From NCBI RefSeq assembly GCF_021018805.1, contig NC_086247.1:1131501-1195500 (forward strand): a stretch of 64,000 bases of DNA, written 5' to 3'. The stretch is from Prinia subflava. Taxonomy: Eukaryota; Chordata; Aves; Passeriformes; Cisticolidae. Positions 46,560 through 56,396 of this stretch are shown piece by piece (position 1 is the first letter of the stretch; each line of letters starts with the position of its first letter). A program made the position numbers and the translations under genes. The notes under the pieces are model-generated. The model made no database searches and had not been told where the DNA came from. It saw only the letters and a list, made by a program, of their open reading frames with translations.

Positions 46560-47370
46560 TGAGGGAAGGGATGGCATCCAGAGGGATTGTTACAGCCTGG
46601 ACCAGTGCAAACCTTGGCAAAGCCAAGGTCAAGGTCCTGCAAGTGGATGGAACAATCCTAAGGACAGACCCACACTGGATGGGGAATGGATTGAGAGCAG
46701 CCCTGAGAAAGATTTGGCGGTGTTGGTGGATGAAAAACTGAATGTGCCTCATCCATGTGTGCTGGAACCCAAAAATTCCCTGTGTCCTGGGCTCATCCCA
46801 CAGCAGGGCAGCAGGAGAGGAGGAATTTCAGCCCCTCTGCCCTGCTCAGGTAAAATCTCACCTGCAGAGCTGCCTCCAGCCCTGGGGTCTGACAACAGAG
46901 GGATGTGGAGCTGCTGGAGCACATCCAGAGGAAACAAACCATGGAGATGCTCCAAGGGCTGGAGCCCCTCTGCTCTGGAGCCAGGCTGGGAGAACTGGGA
47001 ATGTCCAGCCTGGAGAAGGGAAGGGTCCAGGGAGATCCTTCCAGTGCCTGAAGGGGCTCCAGGAGAGCTGGAGAGAGATTTGGGACAAGGGATGGAGGGG
47101 CAGGACACAGGGAATGGCTTCCCACTGCCAGAGGGCAGGGATAGGTGGGATATTGGAAAAAATTCTTCCCTATGAGAGTGGAGAGGTGCTGGGATGGAAT
47201 TCCCGGAGAAGCTGTGGCTGTCTCATCCCTGGAATTGTCCAAGGCCACCCTGGACAAGGCTTGAGACAACCTGGAATAGAGGAGGGTGTCCCTGCCCATG
47301 GAAGGGGGTGGGACAGGATGATCTTGGAGGTCCCTTCCCACCCAAACCATCCCATGATTCTGTGGAATAT
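46560..47370 (+). mobile_element. CR1 LINE fragment, type A, longest copy, ORF2 3' part
   Basis: About 810 bp in sense orientation. The 5' part (GGCATCCAGAGGGATTGTTA, AGGTCAAGGTCCTGCAAG, GGCGGTGTTGGTGGATG) is the end of the CR1 reverse-transcriptase frame. A translated stretch EWIESSPEKDLAVLVDEKLN keeps the family pattern before frameshifts set in. The 3' part has GAGCCAGGCTGGGAGAACTG and CTTGGAGGTCCCTTCCCACC, ending ATCCCATGATTCTGTGG. Not a functional gene. Confidence 0.93.
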
Positions 47371-47609
47371 TCCCTCTCAGTTTAGCCCAAAGTCGCCTGT
47401 AAATTTTGCAGCCCTTTGAGAAGCCACTGCAAGGAGATCCGGGTATTTTGTTCTTACCTGGGTCTTTCCAAGTGGAATTATTTGAAAAGGTATCCAGTCT
47501 ATGTTAGGATTGGGAAGATACATCCTCCATGGGATGTGGAAACTGGGGAAAACCACGAAAAACCCCTCCACAACACTTCATTGCAGGTGTAATCCCATGT
47601 TTCTAATTT

Positions 47610-47720
47610 TTGGGTGGTGGTTTGTTTTTTTTTTTTTGTTTTGTTTTTGGTTTTTTGTTTGTTTGTTTGTTTGGGTTTTTTTGGGGTTTTTTGGGGTTTT
47701 TTTGGGTTTTTTTTTTGAGG
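47610..47720 (+). repeat. G/T-rich tract with G-quadruplex potential
   Basis: T runs broken by G. GGG at 47673, GGGG at 47683, GGGG at 47693 and GGG at 47704 are separated by T loops of 7, 6 and 7, which meets the usual four-run rule on the sense strand. Confidence 0.85.
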
Positions 47721-48639
47721 AATCTCTATTCTCATTGGTTGATAACCATTAAATATATTTGCAACTATTTTCCTTTCCAGGTCAGGGGGGATTTATTGGG
47801 AAGGTACATCTTTATTTAGGTAATTAAGGAGCTTAGTAGGTGCTCATTGAAATTCTTAATTTTTCCCAGGTTTTGAAAATGCTAAATGAGATCTGGGCTG
47901 GATTATTATTTTTTTTTCCTTGAGATTAGCATTAAGCTGCGTTTGAATGGAAATTCAGATTCAATTCAACCAAATTAAAATAGGGGTTTTTAAAAAGTGT
48001 TTGTTTCATAATTAGAAGTAATTATTGAAAGGAGGGAATTGTTTATGGGTAAATTAATGTGTTTTTGCTGGTCACTGTGTATTTAAAACTAATGGTTCCT
48101 CTGTATTTATGGATGTATCTTAGGAAAAGACACATCCCTTTCTATTTTTAATTTCCAGTCACTTTTCCAACCTCAAATACCATCAACAGTGGACTGAATT
48201 ATTTGAATTATCCCAATCAGGTTCTTTAAATAAGTGAAATCTTAATGTAGAAATGTTTATTTGAGGTTTGGCCTTTATTATTTTAAGGAGAAAGCATCAA
48301 TGTTGATAAAAATCCCATAAATCAAACATTTTAGTGGAATTACTTGCTTTTACCTGTGGACTTGGGATCTTCAGGGATCTGGCAGGTGAGGATAGAGGTG
48401 GAGAAGCTTCCAAGGGGCCTCTTGGAACATTCCCGGTGTGTTTGAGGAACACTTTCAGCCCTAAATCCTGTGTTATTCGCTAAGGAATGATGAATGACTG
48501 AGGAAAATGTGATTTTTGGGGTTTTTTTTTGCTCCTGAGTGAGGATTTTTCCATTGCCACCTTCCAGGCTTGTGGCAGACGAGCTCCCTCCTTCCTCACC
48601 TCTCTCCCTGTTGCTTTCCGTAGCCATTGCCCCCGCGAT

Positions 48640-48900
48640 GATCCGCTCTTTCCTCGGGATTCAAATGCCAGCATGCAAATGTGATTTCTGACTATGTAAG
48701 GATTACTTTCAGAAAAAAAAAATACATATATAAGCTAAGCCCAAAGAAGAAATCCAGTGGTAAAAGAAAACCATTCTTTAAGAGCCACTTGTATCGCCAC
48801 CAGCGCCGGGAAATCCTCTCCGTTTCAGCCGGCTGGGAACGCCGCCGGGATGTTCCCGCTCTGCTCGTGGGGTTGTGTTTAACTTAGAGACACCAAATGC
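48640..48900. other. unique block with an octamer motif
   Basis: A perfect POU octamer ATGCAAAT lies at 48673-48680 (CCAGCATGCAAATGTG), followed by repeat-free sequence with CpGs (CCAGCGCCGGGAAATCC, GGAACGCCGCCGGG). Octamers occur by chance, so this is a weak regulatory hint. Confidence 0.25.
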
Positions 48901-49191
48901 TCTAAAAATTTTATGTTTCAAGTACAGGGGAATTTTAGTGGGGGTTTGGGTGGGATTTTTGGATCACGTGGCCTTGTGTCGACGAGGGGATGGGGGTGTT
49001 AAATCTGAGCGCGCTGGAGCGACTCATCCTTGTTTTTAACCTTCATTTTCCATGTTGGCTTAGAAATCTCCCAATTTTTTTTCGTTTTTATAGATTATTT
49101 GAAGAGAGAATTATTTTCCCAGCATCACTTGCTGGCTGCTGGGTGAAGCTTTGATAGTTTTACTCCATTCTGAGCTGGTTTGGAGCTCCAT

Positions 49192-49620
49192 TCTGAGAAG
49201 GGAATGGAGATGGGAAAGGATCTGGAGCACCAGGAGAGGCTGAGGGAGCTGGGAAAGGGGCTCAGCCTGGAGAAGAGGAGGCTTAGGGGGGACCTTCTGG
49301 GTCTCCACAACTCCGTGACAGGAGGGTGGATACAGGTGGGGATCAGGATCTGTTCCCAGGGAACAAGAGACAGGAAAAGAGGAAACAGCCTCAGGTTATG
49401 CCAGGAGAGGTTTAGTTTGGATATTGGGAAGCTTTTTTTCATGGAAAGGTTGGGCAGGCTGCCCAAGGCAATGGTGGAATCCCCATCCCTGTAGGAATTT
49501 AACATCTGTATGGATGTGGCACTTTGGGACGTGGTGGCTTTGGCAGTGCTGGGGGAATGGTTGGGCTGGATGATCTTGGAGAGCTTTTCCCACCTCAATG
49601 CCTCTGGAATTCTCTGAAAG
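49192..49620 (+). mobile_element. CR1 LINE fragment, type B
   Basis: GGATCTGGAGCACCAGGAGAG, GACCTTCTGGGTCTCCACAA, GGAACAAGAGACAGGAAAAG, GGCACTTTGGGACGTGG and GGATGATCTTGGAGAGC. Confidence 0.92.
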
Positions 49621-49757
49621 ACACAGCAGGGCGGTGTTCAATCCTGGGAAATCAGGCTTGGCCAACATGAGCACCTAAGCAGCCACATGAAACGTTCAGA
49701 GTGAGGCAAAGCTGCTCCTGCTTCAAGAGAAGGACTGGAAAAGCCCGAACCTCATCC

Positions 49758-49882
49758 TACAGAATGATGGAATGGTTTGTGTTGGAAGGGGCTTTGGAGA
49801 TCATCTTGTCCAAAACCCTGCCATGGACAGGGACACCTTCCACTAGCCCAGGTTGCTCCAAGCCCCATCCAACCTGGCCACA
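49758..49882 (-). mobile_element. CR1 3' fragment, type A
   Basis: AGAATGATGGAATGGTTTG, GACACCTTCCACTAGCCCAG and CCCCATCCAACCTGGCC. Confidence 0.9.
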
Positions 49883-50049
49883 AGTGTTTTATCAGCCTGG
49901 GACCTCCTTTTGTAACATTTTTAGCACCAGACTCTGATTTTCCCCATAGTCGGCGTCGAACCCGCGCCGGCTGCGCCGCCGTTTTTAAGCATTTTTATGT
50001 CGTTCCTCCACCTCCTCTTCATTAAAAATTTTTCTTCCGCTGTCCACCC

Positions 50050-50520
50050 CGGGGGTGGGGGAAAGACAACCCTCAACCTTGTGTAGTCAAGGTTATGGCG
50101 ATAAATTCCGGAGCATTGTCACTTCTATTCGGAGTAAATTGGCCGGCCGCTCTCGGGCTGAAGGGGAGATAATTTGCTGTAGTATTTCAAATGGATTAGA
50201 AATGGATTTGAAGGGAAAGTTCATGCCTCCCATTACAAAGGCTAGAAAGAAGACTATCTTAAGGCACTGTTCACACTCCAGCCTTCATTATCCACGCTTA
50301 ATACCTTTCCTATTTTCCAGCGTTAATGAAATTTCCTGCCGGAGCGGGGCCTTGTGGACGGACGGTAGGGACTCTTTAGATCCGCGGGATGCGCGGCAGA
50401 AAGGGAATTACAAGGCCCTCGTGTCAAGGGGCCCAGTGTATTCTTCAGGTCCTTGGCCCGGCTATTATCTCATTAATTTTATCCTCTTTTGTCAATAGAG
50501 TTCGTTTCCAAAGGCCGTCC
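50050..50520. other. unique 470 bp block, candidate conserved non-coding
   Basis: Repeat-free and finely mixed: GTTATGGCGATAAATTCCGG, TTGGCCGGCCGCTCTCGG, GAGATAATTTGCTGTAG, TTTCAAATGGATTAGAAATG and GGATGCGCGGCAG. Open frames here match nothing I know. Confidence 0.3.
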
Positions 50521-51004
50521 TTTCCATTAGGGTAAGAATTCCGTGGGGAGCTGGGATCCCGCTGCCGATAGGAAGCGAGTGGGCGTTGGGCTCTGCGCCC
50601 TCGCCGGTGGCTTTTCCCTGCCACCACCAGCTTGGATGTCACCAAGAGGGAGGGGGACACACACACTGGTGGCTGTGTTGGGGCCACACAACCACTTGGG
50701 AGCCACAGCTTGGATTCGGAAGGGAAATAAAGTGTTCCTGCAAAAGAAGGTTGGGAAGTTGAGTTCCTTCCGTGCCAATCTGTGTGGGCGTGGTTTTTGA
50801 ATATAAAACGTAGTTTTCTTTGAATTTTAAATCTCTTAAGGCTCCTATAATATAATAAATATCCTGCCTAATGTAATAAATAATAAATAAAATAAATATT
50901 CTAATAAATATTACTTTATGTATATAAAAAGGATGAGGAGACATCATTGCTTGGACATTTGCACTGCCCAGTGGAAATGGAGGTGGCCAAGCCTCCAGTG
51001 AGCT

Positions 51005-51145
51005 CAGACTGAGCATCCCTGGAAGTGTTCAAGGCCAGGAGTGACCTGTTCTACTGGAAGGTGTCCCAGCCCATGGAGTGGAATTGGAACTTGGTGATTT
51101 TAAAGATCCTTTTCAACCCAAATCATTCTGTGGTGATTCCGTGGC
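51005..51145 (+). mobile_element. CR1 3' fragment, type A
   Basis: CATCCCTGGAAGTGTTCAAG, CTACTGGAAGGTGTCCCAG and TTTTAAAGATCCTTTTCAACC, ending CATTCTGTGGTGATTCC. Confidence 0.86.
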
Positions 51146-51316
51146 TTCAGTCTGGTGGCCCTTGGGGCTATGGCAGCTGGAGCAGATGTTCTGCAGAAGC
51201 TTTGCTTGGAGGTCACTTGTCTCCCTCAAAAATACAACAGCTCTAAATTAGAGGAGGTTCAGCCCTGCTCCCTTTGGGGAATGAGTTTTGATGCTGTTCG
51301 CCAAAATTCTTGAAAA

Positions 51317-51400
51317 AATCATAGATCTGTGGAATGGATGGGAAGGAACCTTAAAAATCATCCTGTTCCAACTCCCTGCCTCAGTGGGGATGTTCTGATA
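51317..51400 (-). mobile_element. CR1 3' remnant
   Basis: AAATCATAGATCTGTGGAATG, GGAACCTTAAAAATCATCC and GTTCCAACTCCCTGCC. Confidence 0.75.
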
Positions 51401-51639
51401 CAGCATTTGGAGGCTCCCTCAGTTTGGAGCTTGGATATCCCTAAGGAATTCTAAGAAGAGAGAGGTGTGTGACCACTTTGTTGAGCTGAGAGCAAGGCAG
51501 GAAAATAAATATCCCAAGGATTTGGGGGATCCAACCAGCTGGATCTTAAACTGGTGCTTAAACCAGTGTGAGTCGGGCTCAGGTGGTGTGAGCAGCCCCT
51601 GTGCTGTGGGTTGGATTTTATTGACATTACAGCCAAAAA

Positions 51640-51904
51640 AAGTTTATTTTAATGTGTTATCTCATATATGTGTGTCTATGTGATAATATAATGTATTAGG
51701 GCATATATGTAAATTTATATTCAATACAGATATTGAATGTATCTCTACAGATATAGGATATTTTTAATAGATACAGATATATCAACATATAATATACAGA
51801 TATAGCTATATAGATACAATATCTATTTAAATACTTAAAATATCTATTTAAATATGTTTGTCCTATATATATGTCTGTACATAATTATTATATCTATCTA
51901 TCTA

Positions 51905-51943
<39 letters not shown>

Positions 51944-52630
51944 ATCTATATATATCTATCTATATATATCTATATATATATCTGTATATCCATGCCCTGA
52001 GTGCTTCCACAGCCGTGCCACATCCCAGCCTTTCCCTACAAACTAGAGTGGGGAATGTTGGATGAACTCCTGACTTCCTCCCTCCCCTCTACTAAACTTA
52101 AGGAAAATACGAAATGTATAATAGATAGAAAATAATATCCATATATTATATGTATTACCCATATATTACTGAATATATGTAATTCAACATATTCAATATA
52201 TTCAATAATATATGAATAATATAAAGTGCTAAGAATAAGAATAGTATCTGGTCTTCATAAATTGTCTCCAGGTATTATTATATATATATATATGGAATAT
52301 ATCTGGAAGTTATTGAACATATATAATTCAATATATGTATTCAGCACATATATTCAATAGTATCTAGAGATAATGATGGATATAGAAGACCCAGAGAATA
52401 TAGGTGCTAATATATAGATTTATGTATGATATATAGATTTATGTATAAAAGTATCAATATTTATTATTCTATATAATATATAGATCTTGTATTTCAATAC
52501 ATATACTCAGGGTATAGATATTCAATTATTTGTGTAGCTGTACGGAAATAGATGTGTGTGGATATCTCTATGATACCCAGAGATAACATATAGGGAATAT
52601 GTATGGAATTAGAAGAAGTCTTTGAAGGGA
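51640..52630. repeat. 1 kb AT-rich domain
   Basis: Mostly TATA, ATATAT and AATATA variants, with a short GC-richer island at about 51990-52100. It contains the TATC array and words such as ATATATTCAATA in many versions, suggesting old slippage and duplication. Low complexity. Confidence 0.88.
51888..51990 (+). repeat. TATC (GATA) microsatellite
   Basis: TATC runs about a dozen units with interruptions, then grades into TATATATC. GATA on the other strand. Confidence 0.95.
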
Positions 52631-52814
52631 CTTCAGGGATTCAGGGAAAGGGATTCAGCTGGGAAAAAGGAGCTCCAAATCCATTGGTACTGCAGCCCCT
52701 GTGAATGGAGGAATGGAATGTCCTGGGGTCAGTGACACATCCCTGGGAGGAAAAGGAGATGGATGGATCTGGGATGGGTGTTGTCAAAACCATGGCAGTG
52801 TTGTGTAATACCTT

Positions 52815-53345
52815 CATTAAAATCCTGGAATGGGTTGAGTTGGAAGGGTTAAAGATCATCGAGTTCCATGGACACTGTGGGCAGGGACACCTTCCACTGT
52901 CCCAGGTTGCTCCCAAACCATGTCCATGGACACTTCCAGGGATGGGGCAGCTGCAGCTTCTCTGGGAACTCCATTCCAGCACCTCCCCATCCTCACAGGG
53001 AAGAATTCCTTCCCAATATCTTATCTAATTCTGCCCTCTGGCAGTGGGAAGCCATTCCTGCTAGTCCTGTCACTCCATCCCTTTTCCACAGTCTCTCTCC
53101 AGCCCTGCTGGAGTCCCTTTAGGCACTGGAAGGTCTCCCTGGATCTTTCCCTTCTCCAGGCTGGACATTCCCAGCTCTCCCAGCCTGGCTCCAGAGCAGA
53201 GGGGCTCCAACCCTCAGAGCATCTCCGTGGCCTCCTCTGGACTTGCTCCAACAGCTCCTCATCCTTCTAATTCTGGGACCCCAGAGCTGGACACACAACT
53301 CCAGATGGGATCTCAGAAAAGCAGAGCAGAGGCGGAGAATCGTCT
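52815..53345 (-). mobile_element. CR1 LINE fragment, type A, about 530 bp
   Basis: AATCCTGGAATGGGTTGAG, GACACCTTCCACTGTCCC, CCTGCTGGAGTCCCTTTAGG-like words, CCAGAGCAGAGGGGCTCC and GGACCCCAGAGCTGGAC. Confidence 0.92.
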
Positions 53346-53744
53346 CCGTCATCCTCCCAGCCACTGGATATTTGATATTATTTTTATTGCCCCTGATATA
53401 GCCACAAGACCTTTCTTCAGGTCCTACAGCCAGTGCTGGATGCATCCTTGGCCTTGCTGGAATTTTCTGGGATGTGCTGGGTGTGACCCAAGTGTCCCTC
53501 ATGCCATCGCCACCTTCACCCAACGAAGCCACCCCTGTGACTTTGTGAGTCACTAAGACTTGATGCTCCTCTCCGGAGCAGTTCCATGAGGAGAAAATCC
53601 TGGGGGAACTGAAACGAGGAATTTATCGAATTCCCATCCCCTTCCACAAAAACCAGGCAGCAAATTTTCCCAGCTCGGTAGCCAGTGGCAACAGCCCTCC
53701 GGAATGAATAGGCTGTCACGCTCAGCATTAGGAAATGTAACTAT

Positions 53745-53965
53745 TCCATTTTCCAGCTCTCTCTTTCTTTGGAGCACATGTTCATTTAAAGGAAATACTC
53801 ATCGGGGTTTGCATTCCACTGATAGGATAGTGGGATCTTAATTTACGGATATTCTCCGGTAATGTGCGGTTTATATACGTTCTGCTAATAGCATTACGAG
53901 CATAGTTTGGGCTAATACAAAATTAGAGCTCTAATTTGCATAAACAAATTACTGTTTGGATTAGC
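53745..53965. other. unique AT-rich block, candidate conserved non-coding
   Basis: TTAATTTACGGATATTCTCC, GGTTTATATACGTTC, GCTAATAGCATTACGAGC, GGGCTAATACAAAATTAG and TTAGCGCTAAATGAGG: dense TAAT/ATTA cores with CpGs, no repeats. Confidence 0.32.
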
Positions 53966-54154
53966 GCTAAATGAGGAGGGCGACTGATACTGGAGGAGAT
54001 TTGATTTGGCTGCAGTGGCTCTGTTTGCACAGTGGGGGATGGATAGGAAGGAGCTGGGAGGCTGCGCTGAGGGTCGGGAGGGAGGTGGGATGGTGCAGGA
54101 GGTGTCAGGTCACAGAGTGGACAAGATTTTGGGTGGCAAATGTGGCAGTGTGAA

Positions 54155-54440
54155 GGTTGGCCTCTTTTCCCTGTCAACCAGCGACAGGATGAGAGGAAAT
54201 GGCCTCAAGCTGTGCCAGGGGTGGTTCAGGTTGGACATCAGAAGGAATTTTTTCGTGGGAAGGGTTGTTAAACGTTGGGATGAGCTGTCCAGTGAGGTGG
54301 AATGGGAGTCCCCATCCCTGGAGGTGTTCAAGGAATGCACTCAGTGCTCTGGTCTAATTGACAAAGTGGTGATCGGTCACAGGTTGGACTTCATGGCCTT
54401 GGAGGTCTTTTCAGACCTAAAAGATTTTGGGATTCTCTAA
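54155..54440 (+). mobile_element. CR1 3' fragment, type B
   Basis: GACAGGATGAGAGGAAATGG, GTGCCAGGGGTGGTTCAGG, GCACTCAGTGCTCTGGTC and TTCATGGCCTTGGAGG, ending GATTTTGGGATTCTC. Confidence 0.92.
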
Positions 54441-54782
54441 TATTTGTCACTTCAGAACTTGGTGGTCCTTCAGAATAACGTTATGGGCAACAGTAACTGG
54501 ATCATGATTCCCGATCCAGCTCCATCCCACTGCCTCAGTATGGGGTTTGTGAATTTAGGGAGAGCTGAGGAGGTGGGGACACATCCCTGGTGCTGCCCAC
54601 TGGACCCTGCTGAGGTCCAGCATCAGCTCCAGGTGACAGGTGAGGGATGGAAATGCTCTTGGGTGATTTGTCCCATGCAGGGATTGAGGAAAATGCTTCA
54701 AAGAGCCAGATTTGGGGGCAGAATAAAAATATCAAAATTGTAGTATCTGATTCATAATGGGAATAATGATACCAAAAATACA

Positions 54783-54925
54783 GACTCATGGAATGTTTTT
54801 GGGTTGGAAGGGAACTTAAAGACCATCTAGTTCCAAACCCCTGCCATGGGCAGGGATGCCACCCACTGGATCAGATTGCTCACAGTCCCATCCCACCTGG
54901 CTTTGAAGCACTTCCAGGGATGTCA
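54783..54925 (-). mobile_element. CR1 3' fragment, type A
   Basis: CTCATGGAATGTTTTTGGG, GGAACTTAAAGACCATCTAG and GGGCAGGGATGCCACCC. Its broken end adjoins the palindrome at 54929. Confidence 0.9.
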
Positions 54926-54928
54926 AAG

Positions 54929-54997
54929 CTTCACTGAGCTTAGCCAAGTTTTATGGAGCTTGTAGAGCTCCATAAAACTTGGCTAAGCTCCGTGAAG
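54929..54997. repeat. near-perfect palindrome, 32 bp arms, 5 bp loop
   Basis: Left arm 54929-54960 and right arm 54966-54997 are reverse complements at 31 of 32 positions. The core is AGCTTAGCCAAGTTTTATGG, and the one mismatch is CACTGAG against CACGGAG. The loop is TGTAG. A transcript from either strand would fold into a long hairpin. It lies 377 bp before the ZC3H3 exon. Confidence 0.95.
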
Positions 54998-55191
54998 GTC
55001 CCACCTTGCTGATTCTCTCATGGGATTTGCATCCACATTTCCTTGGTTTTGCTGGGGCTGGAGGTGCAAGCAAGGGTAGGAGAAGTTAGGGTAGAGTCTT
55101 TGAAGGCAATTTTTTTGGTGTTAGTCATGAATAATCAGAACTTTTCCTCTGTCAACAGCAGGAACGTGCCTGATCCTTCCATGCATCTCCT

Positions 55192-55282
55192 CCATTCTAG
55201 TGGGAACTGTCCCTGCCCATGGCAATGGGGTTGGAATGAGATGATCTTGAAGGTCACTCTGAACCCAAACCATTCCATGACC
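55192..55282 (+). mobile_element. CR1 tail, type A, next to ZC3H3 exon
   Basis: TAGTGGGAACTGTCCCTGCC, GAGATGATCTTGAAGGTC and AACCCAAACCATTCCATG. It ends about 93 bp before the exon. Confidence 0.87.
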
Positions 55283-55340
55283 CTCCAGTCCCATGGTTTG
55301 CTCATGAAGCAGCACCTCCTTGTGACATTTTCCCAAATTT

Positions 55341-55373
55341 GGGCTGACCTTGACTTTACTTTTTTTCCTGCAG
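55341..55373 (+). promoter_or_regulatory. 3' splice site of ZC3H3 exon at 55374
   Basis: GGGCTGACCTTGACTTTAC gives branch candidates at A55347 and A55353. A T-rich tract and CTGCAG follow. The spacing of 20-27 bp to the exon is typical for vertebrate acceptors. Confidence 0.88.
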
Positions 55374-55567
55374 ATCCCTGTTGTTAAACCAAACCCGACC
55401 CTCACTCCAAGGTGGCAAATCCCAGCCTGTCCAACAGCGCTGGAGGAGCAAAGGCCTCCGCTGCATCGGCGGCGTCATGTACCGGGTGTCGGCCAACAAA
55501 CTCTCCAAGACTTCCAGCAGCCCTGTCCGGGCCAGGGACTTGAGCACCAGAACTCCCATCAGAGCAG
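55374..55567 (+). CDS. ZC3H3: ZC3H3 next internal exon
   Basis: Internal coding exon of 194 bp. Its first base (A) completes the AG| codon of the exon ending at 21690, giving Arg (AGA). Sixty-four codons follow and the exon ends in phase 1. The key segment is RWRSKGLRCIGG followed by VMYRVSANKLSKTS, a highly recognisable ZC3H3 stretch lying N-terminal to the CCCH zinc-finger cluster. It is basic, with Ser/Thr/Arg-rich ends and no visible fold. The acceptor is strong (CTTTACTTTTTTTCCTGCAG) and the donor GTGAGC is near consensus. The upstream exon is 33.7 kb away. The zinc-finger exons that should follow are not found before 64000. The frame stays open for 75 codons past the donor, which is unusual but does not change the exon call, because family homology stops at the donor. 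Confidence 0.92.
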
Positions 55568-55573
55568 GTGAGC
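55568..55573 (+). promoter_or_regulatory. 5' splice site after exon 55374-55567
   Basis: GCAG|GTGAGC is close to the vertebrate donor consensus. It leaves a phase 1 intron that continues past the end of the window. Confidence 0.88.
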
Positions 55574-56287
55574 AGGAATTTGTCCCAGTTCTTGTCCAAA
55601 ATCCATTGAGTCCAGTTTTGAGCTGTTTATTCCCAGCTTGTGGGTTGCGACTCGTCATCCGGCCTCGTAGAATTCCGGATGTGAAGGTGGTGGACATCCC
55701 ACGATGCCAAGAGCTGTTCTTGCTTTACAGTAGCTCCGAAGGAGAAATAATGTTGGAAGAATTAAAAGTTCAGGAGAATCGAGGTTTTTCTTAAGTCAGA
55801 CTTAATTCAAGCTTGTGGAGATGTGCCGTTAAACTTGGTTTAATGAGCAAAGTCTTGGCTAACTTCAAACAGCACCACAAGGTTGACTGTGCTTGAGATG
55901 CTCATCAAATTGTGTTCAATATTGACCTAAAAATTTGGGAAGATCAATCTGCAGATAACTGTGGAATGATGCCCCCATTTTGATGAATTCCCAGCTTTAT
56001 ACACGGCTTTGATTCAATTTGTGTTTCAGCTGCTCCTGTGATTGACACCTCAAGCGTGGCTCTTAAATAAGAGCAGATTTTAACTGTGTTTAAAGCATTT
56101 TTTAAATTTCTTCTTGGTCTCAAATATTTTTGCTCTCTAACTGGTTTGTTGAGAATTTTTGGGGATATTTAACGCCGACTGGGGAAGGCAAAACCAGTGG
56201 GTTTGTGCTGATTTTCCTGGCTGGAAGGATGAACGGAGGAGAGATGAGGATTTTTATGGATTATGCTGGAAATCAGGCAATGAGGGG

Positions 56288-56396
56288 TGGTTTGGATTAA
56301 AGGGACCTTCAAGGTCATCCAGTTGCATCCCCCTGGGACACCTTCCACCAGCCAAGGTTGTTCCCAGCTGTGTCCAGCCTGGCCTTGAATGCCAAA
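56288..56396 (-). mobile_element. CR1 3' remnant, type A
   Basis: GGGACCTTCAAGGTCATCC, GGGACACCTTCCACCAGCC and CCAGCCTGGCCTTGAATG. Confidence 0.82.

Larger units (their letters stand above)
21691..55373 (+). other. ZC3H3: ZC3H3 intron of 33.7 kb
   Basis: Bounded by GTAATT and CTGCAG; both flanking exons are phase 2 at this intron, so the frame is kept. It holds the pyrimidine tracts, the 25 bp minisatellite, the AT-rich domain, the G/T tract, the palindrome and about 27 CR1 pieces. I saw no cassette exon. Stretches without anything I can name include 21970-23030, 23290-25030, 26600-27320, 27510-28100, 30700-31890, 32500-33700, 36110-36400, 37265-37980, 39170-39700, 44000-44480 and 47720-48640. 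Of these, 23560-24730 and 47740-48340 are AT-rich. Confidence 0.85.

Noticed and set aside
8650..47100. Hundreds of shared 20-30 bp words suggesting a new repeat or CRISPR-like array
   Set aside because: All map to CR1 3' regions in either orientation; no regular spacer spacing.
49946..49985. tRNA-like T-loop word GTCGAACCCGCG
   Set aside because: The stem does not pair around the T-loop consensus, and no D or anticodon arm fits upstream.
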